A stretch of 64,000 nt of DNA from Pseudomonas arcuscaelestis (GCF_016881005.1 NZ_JACOPV010000010.1:124001-188000); one strand, 5' to 3'. Counted from the stretch's first letter, positions 42,221 to 52,419 are shown. The notes: generated from the letters alone by a model not told the origin. Numbers and translations: made by a program.

Positions 42221-43546
42221 ATGGCACTGACACGCGAACAGCAAATTGCAGCCCTCGAAAAAGACTGGGCCGAAAACCCGCGCTGGAAAGGCGTGACCCG
42301 TACCTACACCGCCGCTGATGTCGTACGTCTGCGTGGCTCGGTCCAACCTGAGCACACCTTGGCCCGTATGGGTGCTGAAAAGCTGTGGAAGCTGGTCACC
42401 CAAGGCGCACACCCAGCCTTCCGTCCAGAAAAAGATTTCGTCAACTGCATGGGCGCCCTGACCGGCGGCCAGGCTGTTCAGCAGGTCAAGGCCGGCATCC
42501 AGGCTATCTACCTGTCCGGCTGGCAAGTGGCTGCCGACAACAACTCGGCCGAGTCCATGTACCCAGATCAGTCGCTGTACCCAGTGGACTCGGTTCCAAC
42601 TGTGGTCAAGCGCATCAACAACTCGTTCCGTCGCGCTGACCAGATCCAGTGGAAAGCCGGCAAGAACCCAGGCGATGACGGCTACATCGACTACTTCGCT
42701 CCAATCGTGGCTGACGCCGAAGCCGGTTTCGGCGGCGTGCTGAACGCCTACGAACTGATGAAGAACATGATCGAGGCAGGCGCCGCCGGCGTTCACTTCG
42801 AAGACCAACTGGCCTCGGTTAAAAAATGCGGTCACATGGGCGGCAAGGTACTGGTGCCAACCCAGGAAGCCGTACAAAAGCTGAGCGCTGCGCGTCTGGC
42901 TGCCGACGTTGCCGGCGTACCGACCATTATTCTGGCCCGTACCGACGCCAACGCCGCTGACCTGCTGACCAGCGACTGCGACCCGTACGATCAGCCGTTC
43001 GTAATGGGCGAGCGTACTCCAGAAGGCTTCTACAAAGTACGTGCTGGCCTGGATCAAGCAATTGCCCGCGGCCTGGCCTACGCGCCTTACGCTGACCTGA
43101 TCTGGTGTGAAACCGCCAAGCCAGACCTGGACGAAGCCCGTCGCTTCGCCGAAGCGATCAAAAAGGAATACCCGGACCAGATCCTGTCCTACAACTGCTC
43201 GCCTTCTTTCAACTGGAAGAAAAACCTGGACGACGCGACCATCGCCAAGTTCCAGCGCGAACTGTCGGCAATGGGCTACAAGCACCAGTTCATCACCCTG
43301 GCCGGCATCCACAACATGTGGCACGGCATGTTCAACCTGGCGCACGACTACGCCCGCAACGACATGACCGCTTACGTGAAACTGCAGGAACAAGAGTTCG
43401 CTGACGCCTCGAAAGGCTACACCTTTGTGGCCCACCAGCAAGAAGTCGGCACCGGCTACTTCGACGACATGACCACTGTGATTCAAGGTGGCAAGTCTTC
43501 GGTTACCGCCCTGACCGGCTCCACCGAAGAAGAGCAGTTCCACTGA
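42221..43546 (+). CDS. aceA: Isocitrate lyase
   Basis: 441 residues. The catalytic loop is KKCGHMGGKVLVPTQEA, with LARTDANAADLL, and the Asn/Ser site is in SYNCSPSFNWKK. It splits isocitrate to glyoxylate and succinate, the first step of the glyoxylate shunt for growth on acetate and fatty acids. It is the E. coli-like short form, not the larger Pseudomonas AceA type. It competes for isocitrate with Icd and Idh encoded 7-10 kb away. Confidence 0.97.
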   Translation: MALTREQQIAALEKDWAENPRWKGVTRTYTAADVVRLRGSVQPEHTLARMGAEKLWKLVTQGAHPAFRPEKDFVNCMGALTGGQAVQQVKAGIQAIYLSGWQVAADNNSAESMYPDQSLYPVDSVPTVVKRINNSFRRADQIQWKAGKNPGDDGYIDYFAPIVADAEAGFGGVLNAYELMKNMIEAGAAGVHFEDQLASVKKCGHMGGKVLVPTQEAVQKLSAARLAADVAGVPTIILARTDANAADLLTSDCDPYDQPFVMGERTPEGFYKVRAGLDQAIARGLAYAPYADLIWCETAKPDLDEARRFAEAIKKEYPDQILSYNCSPSFNWKKNLDDATIAKFQRELSAMGYKHQFITLAGIHNMWHGMFNLAHDYARNDMTAYVKLQEQEFADASKGYTFVAHQQEVGTGYFDDMTTVIQGGKSSVTALTGSTEEEQFH

Positions 43547-43580
43547 TTAGTGGGCAATTGCTGAAGATCGGGTAATAAAC

Positions 43581-43614
43581 AAAACCCGGGGCCTGTGATG
43601 GGGCTCCGGGTTTT
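43581..43614 (+). terminator. Terminator of aceA
   Basis: AAAACCCGG and CCGGGTTTT pair, with GGGCC/GGGCT inside, around TGTGAT, and are followed by T residues. Confidence 0.85.
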
Positions 43615-43729
43615 ACTTTTTCAGCCGCAGCGCACAGGCTCCACGAAGCCCGCTGATTCGGCGGATTCGGCACTTCCTTAATAATCCTCATTGGCTATCC
43701 TAGGAGCACTACAACACCAAGGATCGGTC

Positions 43730-44392
43730 ATGCCCCGCCCCCTCACCCTCCTGTGCCTTGCCCTGCTAGGTGCCGCCTTCTATATATATGCACTGGCCAG
43801 CGACAACGCGCTGCTCGGCCTGGCAGTCAAACCGATTCCCGTCCTCGCCCTGATCGTCTGGCTGTATGCTGCCGAACCTTGCCGCTACCGCCGCTGGATA
43901 ACCGTGGGCCTGGCATTCTCATTGCTCGGCGACATTCTCCTGGCCGTACCGGGCGATCTTTTCGTGTTCGGCCTGGCAGCCTTTCTGTTCGCACACCTGG
44001 CCTACTTGCGCGCCTACCTGAATGAAACGCGGCAAATGGCGACCTGGGCACTGGCCATTTCACTGATTGTCGGCGTGGCGCTGCTCACGCTGGTGATCAA
44101 CCACGGGCTTGGAGAATTGCTGGTTCCGGTAACGGTCTACGCACTGGCCATCAGCGCAATGCTCTGGCGCGCCCTGGCCTGCGGCGGCATCGCGGCACTG
44201 GGGGCGATTGCCTTTGTGTTTTCCGATAGCTTGATCGGCATCGACCGTTTTGTCGGGCACTTCGGGGCTGCCCCTTACCTGATCATCCTTGCCTACTGGC
44301 TTGGACAATGGGCGATCACAGCTTCGGTCTACACTAACCAACGGACAAAAACCTTGATCCAGACCCCGACACGCCAGGATAAATTCGGTTAA
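43730..44392 (+). CDS. YhhN family membrane protein (lysoplasmalogenase-like)
   Basis: 220 residues with about eight hydrophobic helices, YhhN/TMEM86 family pattern (VKPIPVLALIVWLYA; GLAFSLLGDILLAVPGDLFV; FVFSDSLIGIDRFVG). Eukaryotic TMEM86B hydrolyses the vinyl-ether bond of lysoplasmalogens; the bacterial role is not established. ATG 43730 follows AAGGA. It is monocistronic between aceA and the nuo operon, on the same strand. Confidence 0.88.
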   Translation: MPRPLTLLCLALLGAAFYIYALASDNALLGLAVKPIPVLALIVWLYAAEPCRYRRWITVGLAFSLLGDILLAVPGDLFVFGLAAFLFAHLAYLRAYLNETRQMATWALAISLIVGVALLTLVINHGLGELLVPVTVYALAISAMLWRALACGGIAALGAIAFVFSDSLIGIDRFVGHFGAAPYLIILAYWLGQWAITASVYTNQRTKTLIQTPTRQDKFG

Positions 44393-44750
44393 AACACCGG
44401 GGGTAAAAACTTGCAGGTGATTCCAATGCCGCACAACTTTGTAGTTGACCTTAACAGTAGGACGAATTGCATTTCTGCAAATGATATCAATTATCATTAC
44501 GAAGTTGTGAGTTCATTACGCCATGCAAGAAACATAATTAACAAAACCCGAGGCAATGCCCGCCCCATGCGGCCTGCAGCGAGGTGCACAAGTTTTTTGT
44601 TCTTAATCTTACGAATAAATTTGCTGCAGAAATTTTACTTGCACCGGGTTTACCCATAAAATCAGCACGATAGATTCCGCTGCGACATATCGTCACTGCT
44701 TTACTACTTTCCAAGCCGCAGAGACAGGTCTCTGTATAAGGATTTTCAGC
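44393..44750 (+). promoter_or_regulatory. nuo operon control region with Fur-like box
   Basis: These 358 bp hold no gene. A likely sigma70 promoter is TTTACT (44634-44639) with TAAAAT (44657-44662), 17 bp apart, 88 bp before nuoA. Further upstream AATGATATCAATTATCATT (44480-44498) is a perfect inverted repeat resembling a Fur box. The region is AT-richer than the neighbours. No sRNA terminator is clear after the box. Confidence 0.5.
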
Positions 44751-45164
44751 ATGCCCGATTCGACAGGACTCATCGCCCACAACTGGGGCTTTGCCATTTT
44801 CCTTTTGGGTGTCGTTGGCCTCTGCGCCTTCATGCTCGGTCTGTCCGCTTTGCTCGGTAGCAAGGCCTGGGGCCGCAGCAAGAACGAACCCTTCGAATCC
44901 GGCATGCTGCCTACTGGCGGCGCCCGCTTGCGCCTGTCAGCCAAATTCTATCTGGTCGCGATGCTGTTCGTGATCTTCGATATCGAAGCCCTCTTTCTCT
45001 TTGCATGGTCTGTGTCCGTCCGCGAAAGCGGCTGGACCGGATTCGTCGAAGCTCTCGTTTTCATAGCAATTCTGTTGGCAGGTCTTGTCTACCTATTCCG
45101 AGTGGGGGCACTTGATTGGGCTCCGGAAGCTCGTCGTAAGCGGCAAGCGAAGCTGAAACAATGA
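44751..45164 (+). CDS. nuoA: NADH-quinone oxidoreductase subunit A
   Basis: 137 residues, three membrane helices, family motif KNEPFESGMLPTGGARLRLS in the first loop and a conserved acidic FDIEALFLFAW helix. Membrane-arm subunit near the quinone site. First gene of nuoABCDEFGHIJKLMN. Confidence 0.97.
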   Translation: MPDSTGLIAHNWGFAIFLLGVVGLCAFMLGLSALLGSKAWGRSKNEPFESGMLPTGGARLRLSAKFYLVAMLFVIFDIEALFLFAWSVSVRESGWTGFVEALVFIAILLAGLVYLFRVGALDWAPEARRKRQAKLKQ

Positions 45165-45174
45165 GGCTTTGGCA

Positions 45175-45852
45175 ATGCAATACAATCTCACCAGAATCGA
45201 CCCGGATGCTCCCAACGAGCAATATCCAATCGGAGAGCGGGAAACCGTCTCCGATTCGCTACTAGAGGACCAGGTCCACAAGAATATCTTCATGGGCAAG
45301 CTCGAAGATGTTCTCAGTGGTGCGGTCAACTGGGGGCGTAAAAACTCCTTGTGGCCCTACAACTTCGGCCTCTCCTGCTGCTACGTGGAAATGACCACGG
45401 CCTTTACGGCGCCTCACGACATCGCCCGCTTCGGTGCGGAAGTCATCCGGGCATCGCCGCGTCAGGCCGACTTCATGGTTATCGCCGGCACCTGCTTCAT
45501 CAAAATGGCGCCGATCATCCAGCGCCTGTATGAGCAGATGCTCGAACCCAAGTGGGTCATCTCCATGGGTTCGTGCGCCAACTCCGGTGGCATGTACGAC
45601 ATTTACTCGGTCGTTCAGGGGGTCGACAAGTTCCTCCCCGTGGATGTCTATGTGCCCGGCTGCCCGCCCCGCCCTGAAGCCTTCCTGCAAGGCCTGATGC
45701 TGTTGCAGGAGTCGATTGGCCAGGAGCGTCGTCCTCTTTCTTGGGTTGTCGGTGATCAAGGCATTTACCGTGCCGAGATGCCGTCGCAGAAAGAGCAACG
45801 CCGTGAACAGCGCATCCAGGTCACCAACCTGCGCAGCCCCGACGAAGTCTGA
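45175..45852 (+). CDS. nuoB: NADH-quinone oxidoreductase subunit B
   Basis: 225 residues. It binds cluster N2 via the tandem Cys in FGLSCCYVEM and Cys in MGSCANSGG and VPGCPPRPE. It passes electrons to quinone at the interface with NuoD. ATG 45175 after GAGG is preferred over TTG 45169. Confidence 0.97.
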   Translation: MQYNLTRIDPDAPNEQYPIGERETVSDSLLEDQVHKNIFMGKLEDVLSGAVNWGRKNSLWPYNFGLSCCYVEMTTAFTAPHDIARFGAEVIRASPRQADFMVIAGTCFIKMAPIIQRLYEQMLEPKWVISMGSCANSGGMYDIYSVVQGVDKFLPVDVYVPGCPPRPEAFLQGLMLLQESIGQERRPLSWVVGDQGIYRAEMPSQKEQRREQRIQVTNLRSPDEV

Positions 45853-45930
45853 TCCAGCGACCTGTTGCCTGCGCATGCGCGACAGGCAGCCTGGCTTCAT
45901 TCTCTACGTTGACCGAAAGCGACCGAGACC

Positions 45931-47712
45931 ATGACAGCGGACACCGCTATTTATATCCCGCCTTACAAGGCTGACGACCAGGATGTGGTTGTCGAACTGA
46001 ACAATAAATTTGGCCCCGAGGCGTTCGTCGCCCAGGAAACCCGCACCGGCATGCCGGTGCTTTGGGTTACCCGCGCCAAACTCAAGGACGTGCTGAGCTT
46101 CCTGCGCAATGTTGCCAAGCCGTACAGCATGCTTTACGACCTGCACGGTGTTGACGAGCGCCTGCGGACCCAGCGTCGCGGCCTGCCCGGCGCTGACTTC
46201 AGTGTGTTCTACCACCTGCTGTCGGTAGAGCGGAACAGTGACGTGATGATCAAGGTTGCCTTGACCGAAGGCGATCTGAACCTGCCGACCGTGACCGGTA
46301 TCTGGCCGAACGCCAACTGGTACGAACGTGAAGTCTGGGACATGTTCGGCATCGACTTTGCCGGCCACCCGCACCTCACCCGCATCATGATGCCGCCTAC
46401 CTGGGAAGGTCACCCGCTGCGCAAGGACTACCCGGCGCGCGCGACCGAGTTCGATCCCTACAGCCTGACCCTGGCCAAGCAGCAGCTTGAAGAAGAAGCG
46501 GCACGCTTCAACCCTGAAGCCTGGGGCATGAAGCGTCACGGTGCGAACGAGGACTATATGTTCCTCAACCTGGGTCCGAACCACCCTTCGGCTCACGGCG
46601 CCTTCCGTATCGTCCTGCAGTTGGACGGTGAAGAAATCGTCGACTGCGTCCCGGACATCGGCTACCACCACCGTGGTGCCGAGAAAATGGCCGAGCGTCA
46701 GTCCTGGCACAGCTTCATTCCCTACACCGACCGTATCGACTACCTCGGCGGGGTAATGAACAACCTGCCGTACGTGCTCGCGGTCGAGAAGCTGGCCGGT
46801 ATTCAGGTCCCGCAAAAGGTCGACGTGATCCGTATCATGCTGGCCGAGTTCTTCCGCATCACCAGCCACCTGCTGTTCCTGGGCACCTACATCCAGGACG
46901 TTGGCGCCATGACGCCGGTATTCTTCACCTTCACCGACCGTCAACGTGCCTACACCGTGATCGAAGCCATTACCGGCTTCCGTCTGCATCCGGCCTGGTA
47001 CCGCATCGGCGGTGTTGCTCACGACTTGCCACGCGGCTGGGACAAACTGGTGAAGGATTTTGTCGACTGGCTGCCAAAGCGCCTCGACGAATACACCAAG
47101 GCTGCCCTGCAGAACAGCATTCTCAAGGGTCGTACCATCGGCGTTGCCCAGTACAACACCAAGGAAGCCCTCGAATGGGGCGTTACCGGTGCTGGCCTGC
47201 GCTCCACTGGCCTGGACTTCGACCTGCGTAAAGCCCGCCCTTACTCCGGCTACGAGAACTTCGAGTTCGAAGTACCGCTGGCCCACAACGGCGATGCCTA
47301 CGATCGCTGCATGGTCCGTGTCGAAGAGATGCGCCAGAGTATCCGCATCATCGACCAGTGCCTGCGCAACATGCCGGAAGGTCCGTACAAGGCGGATCAC
47401 CCGCTGACCACGCCGCCGCCGAAAGAGCGCACGCTGCAGCACATCGAAACCCTGATCACTCACTTCCTGCAGGTTTCGTGGGGCCCGGTCATGCCGGCCA
47501 ACGAGTCCTTCCAGATGATCGAGGCGACCAAGGGCATCAACAGTTACTACCTGACGAGCGACGGCGGCACCATGAGCTACCGCACCCGGATTCGCACCCC
47601 GAGCTACCCGCACCTGCAGCAGATCCCTTCGGTGATCCGTGGCAGCATGGTCGCGGACCTCATTGCGTACCTGGGCAGTATCGACTTCGTTATGGCTGAC
47701 GTGGACCGCTAA
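45931..47712 (+). CDS. nuoC: NADH-quinone oxidoreductase fused subunit C/D
   Basis: 593 residues. The N-terminal 30-kDa NuoC domain (about 1-190, ending HPLRKDYPAR) is fused to the 49-kDa NuoD domain (about 205-593, starting EDYMFLNLGPNHPSAHG) that forms the quinone cavity with NuoB. The fusion is normal for enterobacteria and Pseudomonas. It follows nuoB after a 78-bp gap. Confidence 0.97.
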   Translation: MTADTAIYIPPYKADDQDVVVELNNKFGPEAFVAQETRTGMPVLWVTRAKLKDVLSFLRNVAKPYSMLYDLHGVDERLRTQRRGLPGADFSVFYHLLSVERNSDVMIKVALTEGDLNLPTVTGIWPNANWYEREVWDMFGIDFAGHPHLTRIMMPPTWEGHPLRKDYPARATEFDPYSLTLAKQQLEEEAARFNPEAWGMKRHGANEDYMFLNLGPNHPSAHGAFRIVLQLDGEEIVDCVPDIGYHHRGAEKMAERQSWHSFIPYTDRIDYLGGVMNNLPYVLAVEKLAGIQVPQKVDVIRIMLAEFFRITSHLLFLGTYIQDVGAMTPVFFTFTDRQRAYTVIEAITGFRLHPAWYRIGGVAHDLPRGWDKLVKDFVDWLPKRLDEYTKAALQNSILKGRTIGVAQYNTKEALEWGVTGAGLRSTGLDFDLRKARPYSGYENFEFEVPLAHNGDAYDRCMVRVEEMRQSIRIIDQCLRNMPEGPYKADHPLTTPPPKERTLQHIETLITHFLQVSWGPVMPANESFQMIEATKGINSYYLTSDGGTMSYRTRIRTPSYPHLQQIPSVIRGSMVADLIAYLGSIDFVMADVDR

Positions 47713-47714
47713 GC

Positions 47715-48212
47715 ATGAATAACACGCTTATCCAAACCGACCGTTTCGCCCTGAGCGAAACCGAGCGCTCGGCCATCGAGCACGAGATGCATCACTACGA
47801 GGACCCGCGCGCGGCGTCCATCGAAGCCCTGAAGATCGTTCAGAAGGAACGTGGCTGGGTGCCGGACGGCGCCATCTATGCCATCGGCGAAGTGCTCGGC
47901 ATTCCTGCCAGCGACGTCGAAGGCGTGGCTACCTTCTATAGTCAGATCTTCCGTCAGCCGGTTGGCCGGCACATCATCCGCGTTTGCGACAGCATGGTCT
48001 GCTACATCGGTGGTCACGAATCCGTGGTCAGCCAGATTCAGAACGAGCTGGGTATTGGCTTGGGCCAGACTACCGCCGACGGTCGCTTCACCCTGCTGCC
48101 GGTGTGCTGCCTGGGTAACTGCGACAAGGCTCCGGCGCTGATGATCGACGACGACACCTTTGGTGATGTCCAGCCTGCTGGCGTCTCCAAGTTGCTGGAG
48201 GGTTACGTATGA
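47715..48212 (+). CDS. nuoE: NADH-quinone oxidoreductase subunit E
   Basis: 165 residues, thioredoxin-like [2Fe-2S] protein (cluster N1a) with Cys in RVCDSMVCYIGG and CCLGNCDKAP. It is part of the NADH dehydrogenase module with NuoF and NuoG. It starts 2 bp after nuoCD and overlaps nuoF by 4 nt. Confidence 0.97.
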   Translation: MNNTLIQTDRFALSETERSAIEHEMHHYEDPRAASIEALKIVQKERGWVPDGAIYAIGEVLGIPASDVEGVATFYSQIFRQPVGRHIIRVCDSMVCYIGGHESVVSQIQNELGIGLGQTTADGRFTLLPVCCLGNCDKAPALMIDDDTFGDVQPAGVSKLLEGYV

Positions 48213-49573
48213 CCATCACTTCCTTCGGCCCGGCCAACCGCATTGCGCGCAGCGCCGAGACCCATCCGCTGACCTGGCGCCTGCGCGATGACGGCGAACC
48301 TGTGTGGCTCGATGAGTACCAGGCCAAGGACGGCTACAGTGCCGCCCGCAAGGCCCTGGCCCAGATGTCCCAGGACGATATCGTCCAGACCGTGAAAGAT
48401 GCTGGCCTCAAGGGTCGCGGCGGTGCGGGCTTCCCGACTGGGGTCAAATGGGGCCTGATGCCCAAAGACGAATCCATGAACATCCGCTACCTGCTGTGCA
48501 ACGCGGATGAAATGGAGCCCAACACCTGGAAAGACCGCATGCTGATGGAGCAACAGCCCCATCTGTTGGTCGAAGGCATGCTGATCAGTGCCCGCGCACT
48601 GAAGGCCTACCGTGGTTATATCTTCCTGCGTGGCGAATACACCACTGCGGCGAAGAACCTCAACCGCGCCATCGATGAAGCCAAGGCCGCTGGCCTGCTG
48701 GGCAAGAACATCCTGGGCAGCGGCTTTGACTTCGAGTTGTTCGTTCACACCGGCGCCGGCCGCTACATCTGCGGCGAAGAAACCGCGCTGATCAACTCCC
48801 TGGAAGGGCGTCGCGCCAACCCGCGCTCCAAGCCACCCTTCCCTGCAGCCGTTGGCGTATGGGGCAAACCGACCTGCGTGAACAACGTCGAGACCCTGTG
48901 CAACGTACCGGCAATCGTCGGTAACGGCGTTGACTGGTACAAGTCGCTGGCACGCGAAGGTTCGGAAGATCACGGCACCAAGCTGATGGGCTTCTCCGGC
49001 AAGGTCAAGAACCCTGGCCTGTGGGAACTGCCATTCGGCGTTACCGCCCGCGAACTGTTCGAAGATTACGCAGGTGGCATGCGCGACGGCTTCAAGCTCA
49101 AGTGCTGGCAACCAGGCGGCGCCGGTACCGGCTTTTTGCTGCCCGAGCATCTCGATGCGCAAATGTATGCCGGTGGCATCGCCAAAGTCGGCACCCGTAT
49201 GGGTACTGGCCTGGCCATGGCCGTGGACGACAGCGTCAACATGGTTTCGCTGCTGCGCAACATGGAAGAGTTCTTTGCCCGCGAATCTTGCGGCTGGTGC
49301 ACGCCATGCCGTGACGGCCTGCCCTGGAGCGTAAAAATGCTTCGTTCCCTCGAGAACGGTCAAGGCAAGGCAGAAGACATCGAGACCCTGCTGGGCCTGG
49401 TCAACTTCCTCGGCCCTGGCCGCACCTTCTGCGCTCACGCGCCAGGTGCCGTCGAGCCGCTGGGCAGTGCCATCAAGTATTTCCGTCCGGAGTTCGAGGC
49501 CGGCGTCGCGCCTGTAACAGGCAGCGAAGCCCTGCGCCCGAACCTGGCCAAGCCGATTGTCGTCGGCGCATAA
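48209..49573 (+). CDS. nuoF: NADH-quinone oxidoreductase subunit F
   Basis: 454 residues. The NADH/FMN site is KGRGGAGFPTGVKWG, and the N3 [4Fe-4S] ligands are in ESCGWCTPCRDG plus a Cys further on (RTFCAHAPG). It oxidises NADH. The 131-bp gap to nuoG contains only a GC-rich stem region. Confidence 0.97.
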   Translation: MTITSFGPANRIARSAETHPLTWRLRDDGEPVWLDEYQAKDGYSAARKALAQMSQDDIVQTVKDAGLKGRGGAGFPTGVKWGLMPKDESMNIRYLLCNADEMEPNTWKDRMLMEQQPHLLVEGMLISARALKAYRGYIFLRGEYTTAAKNLNRAIDEAKAAGLLGKNILGSGFDFELFVHTGAGRYICGEETALINSLEGRRANPRSKPPFPAAVGVWGKPTCVNNVETLCNVPAIVGNGVDWYKSLAREGSEDHGTKLMGFSGKVKNPGLWELPFGVTARELFEDYAGGMRDGFKLKCWQPGGAGTGFLLPEHLDAQMYAGGIAKVGTRMGTGLAMAVDDSVNMVSLLRNMEEFFARESCGWCTPCRDGLPWSVKMLRSLENGQGKAEDIETLLGLVNFLGPGRTFCAHAPGAVEPLGSAIKYFRPEFEAGVAPVTGSEALRPNLAKPIVVGA

Positions 49574-49704
49574 CAAATGAAATGCGGGTGGTCCGTGCCA
49601 CCCGCCGCTTCGACGGCTCGCCGGGCAAATCCCGTGCGGGCTGCAAGCACACAGATTTCCATTAGCCACGCCCGCAGACGCGGGCCAACGAAGAACTTTG
49701 AACC

Positions 49705-52419
49705 ATGGCCACTATCCACGTAGACGGCAGAGCGCTCGAAGTCAACGGTGCAGACAACCTGTTACAGGCCTGTCTGTCGCTCGGCCTCGACATCCCCTAT
49801 TTTTGCTGGCACCCGGCGCTCGGTAGCGTTGGTGCCTGCCGCCAGTGTGCGGTCAAGCAGTACACCGACGAGAACGACACCCGTGGTCGTATCGTCATGT
49901 CCTGCATGACCCCTGCCACTGATGGCACCTGGATTTCCATCGATGACGACGAGTCCAAGGCGTTTCGCGCCAGCGTTGTCGAATGGCTGATGACCAACCA
50001 CCCGCACGACTGCCCGGTCTGTGAGGAAGGTGGTCACTGCCACCTGCAAGACATGACGGTAATGACCGGCCACAATGAGCGCCGTTACCGATTCACCAAA
50101 CGTACCCACCAGAACCAGGAGCTCGGCCCGTTCATCGCCCATGAGATGAACCGCTGCATCGCCTGCTACCGTTGCGTGCGTTACTACAAGGACTATGCCG
50201 GCGGCACCGATCTGGGTGTATACGGCGCCCACGACAACGTCTACTTCGGTCGTGTTGAAGACGGCGTCCTCGAGAGCGAGTTCTCCGGCAACCTCACCGA
50301 GGTCTGCCCTACCGGTGTGTTCACCGACAAGACTCACTCCGAGCGCTACAACCGTAAGTGGGACATGCAATTCGCACCGAGCATCTGCCACGGCTGCTCC
50401 AGCGGCTGCAACATCAGCCCGGGCGAGCGCTATGGCGAACTGCGTCGGATCGAAAACCGCTTCAACGGTTCGGTCAACCAGTACTTCCTGTGCGACCGCG
50501 GCCGTTTTGGCTATGGCTACGTCAACCGTGAAGACCGCCCACGCCAGCCGCTGCTCGCCAACGGCACCAAGTTGAGCCTGGACGCTGCGCTGGATAAAGC
50601 TGCCGACATGCTCCGCGGCCGTAATATCGTTGGCATCGGCTCGCCGCGCGCCAGCCTGGAAAGCAACTACGGCCTGCGTGAGCTGGTGGGTGCCGAGCAC
50701 TTCTACTCGGGTATGGAAGCCGGTGAACTGGCCCGCGTACGCCTAGCCCTGCAAGTATTGAACGACAGCCCGCTGCCAGTTCCGACCCTGCGCGACATGG
50801 AAGACCATGACGCGGTATTCGTCCTCGGTGAAGATCTGACCCAGACCGCCGCCCGCGTTGCCCTGGCACTGCGCCAGTCGGTCAAGGGCAAGGCCGAGGC
50901 CATGGCCGATGCCATGCGCGTTCAGCCTTGGCTCGACGCCGCGGTGAAAAACATCGGTCAACACGCCATGTACCCGCTGTTCATCGCCAGCCTTGCCGAA
51001 ACCAAGCTCGATGATGTCGCTGAAGAATGCGTACACGCAGCGCCAGACGACCTGGCCCGTATCGGTTTCGCCGTAGCTCACGCCATCGACCCAAGCGCCC
51101 CTGCCGTTGAAGGCCTGGACGCTGAAGCCCTGGCCCTGGCTCAGCGTATTGCCGACGCCCTGGTTGCCGCCAATCGCCCACTGGTGGTTGCCGGTACTTC
51201 CCTGGCCTCCAACGCGCTGATCGAAGCCGCCGCCAACATCGCCAAGGCCCTGAAGCTGCGCGAGAAGAATGGCTCACTGAGCCTGGTAGTGCCTGAGGCC
51301 AACAGCCTCGGCATGGCCATGCTCGGTGGTGATTCGCTCGATGCCGCCCTGGACGCAGTGATTTCCGGCAAGGCCGACGCCATCGTTGTCCTCGAAAACG
51401 ACCTGTACAGCCGCGTTCCGGCTGCCAAGGTCGACGCTGCCCTGGCTGCGGCCAAGGTGGTGATCGTCGCTGATCATCAGAAGACGCGCACGGTAGACCG
51501 CGCTCACCTGGTGCTGCCAGCAGCCAGCTTTGCCGAAGGTGACGGTACTCTGGTCAGCCTCGAAGGCCGCGCCCAGCGTTTCTTCCAGGTATTCGATCCA
51601 ACGTACCTGGACAGCAGCATCCTGGTTCATGAAGGCTGGCGCTGGATGCACGCGCTGCGTGCCACCCTGCTCAACAAGCCTGTGGACTGGACCCAGCTGG
51701 ACCACGTTACCGCTGCCTGCGCCGCTGCCGCTCCACAGCTGACCGGGATCGTCAACGCTGCACCGTCCGCTTCGTTCCGCATCAAAGGCATGAAGATCGC
51801 GCGTGAGCCGCTGCGCTACTCCGGTCGTACTGCGATGCGCGCCAACATCAGTGTGCACGAGCCACGCACCCCACAGGACAAAGACACCGCGTTCGCCTTC
51901 TCCATGGAAGGTTACTCGGGCTCGGCTGAACCTCGCTCGCAAGTGCCGTTCGCCTGGTCTCCGGGCTGGAACTCGCCACAAGCCTGGAACAAGTTCCAGG
52001 ACGAGGTCGGTGGTCACCTGCGCGCAGGCGACCCAGGGACTCGCCTGATCGAAAGCCAGGGCGACAAGCTCAACTGGTTCGCCAACGTACCGGCAGCGTT
52101 TTCGCCAGCCCGTGGTACCTGGCAGGTCGTGCCGTTCTACCACCTGTTCGGCAGCGAAGAGAACTCCTCGCGCGCCGCACCGGTACAAGAGCGCATTCCA
52201 CAGGCCTACGTGGGCCTGGCCAAGTGCGAAGCCGACCGCCTGGGCGTCAATGAGGGCGCAATGCTCAGTTTGAACGTGGCTGGCCAGACCCTGCGTCTGC
52301 CATTGCGTATCAATGAAGAACTGGGCGCAGGCCTGGTTGCCCTGCCCAAAGGCCTGGCCGGCATTCCGCCAGCCATCTTCGGTGCATCCGTCGAAGGTCT
52401 GCAGGAGGCAGCACAATGA
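49705..52419 (+). CDS. nuoG: NADH-quinone oxidoreductase subunit G
   Basis: 904 residues. The N-terminal [2Fe-2S] ferredoxin domain (PYFCWHPALGSVGACRQCAV), a HCHLQDM motif, and further [4Fe-4S] ligands (NRCIACYRCVRYYKD; CHGCSSGCN) are followed by a molybdopterin-oxidoreductase-like domain without cofactor. It carries electrons from NuoF toward NuoI. The stop overlaps nuoH (ATGA). Confidence 0.97.
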   Translation: MATIHVDGRALEVNGADNLLQACLSLGLDIPYFCWHPALGSVGACRQCAVKQYTDENDTRGRIVMSCMTPATDGTWISIDDDESKAFRASVVEWLMTNHPHDCPVCEEGGHCHLQDMTVMTGHNERRYRFTKRTHQNQELGPFIAHEMNRCIACYRCVRYYKDYAGGTDLGVYGAHDNVYFGRVEDGVLESEFSGNLTEVCPTGVFTDKTHSERYNRKWDMQFAPSICHGCSSGCNISPGERYGELRRIENRFNGSVNQYFLCDRGRFGYGYVNREDRPRQPLLANGTKLSLDAALDKAADMLRGRNIVGIGSPRASLESNYGLRELVGAEHFYSGMEAGELARVRLALQVLNDSPLPVPTLRDMEDHDAVFVLGEDLTQTAARVALALRQSVKGKAEAMADAMRVQPWLDAAVKNIGQHAMYPLFIASLAETKLDDVAEECVHAAPDDLARIGFAVAHAIDPSAPAVEGLDAEALALAQRIADALVAANRPLVVAGTSLASNALIEAAANIAKALKLREKNGSLSLVVPEANSLGMAMLGGDSLDAALDAVISGKADAIVVLENDLYSRVPAAKVDAALAAAKVVIVADHQKTRTVDRAHLVLPAASFAEGDGTLVSLEGRAQRFFQVFDPTYLDSSILVHEGWRWMHALRATLLNKPVDWTQLDHVTAACAAAAPQLTGIVNAAPSASFRIKGMKIAREPLRYSGRTAMRANISVHEPRTPQDKDTAFAFSMEGYSGSAEPRSQVPFAWSPGWNSPQAWNKFQDEVGGHLRAGDPGTRLIESQGDKLNWFANVPAAFSPARGTWQVVPFYHLFGSEENSSRAAPVQERIPQAYVGLAKCEADRLGVNEGAMLSLNVAGQTLRLPLRINEELGAGLVALPKGLAGIPPAIFGASVEGLQEAAQ

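Noticed and set aside
42035..43543. Minus-strand 502-codon frame
   Set aside because: Antisense shadow of aceA.
44500..44640. PrrF-like iron-responsive sRNA after the Fur-like box
   Set aside because: I could not recall the PrrF sequence well enough, and no convincing terminator hairpin with a T run follows. Kept only as a test in the findings.
45904..47613. Minus-strand 569-codon frame
   Set aside because: Antisense shadow of nuoCD; low-complexity Val/Gly/Asp-rich composition.
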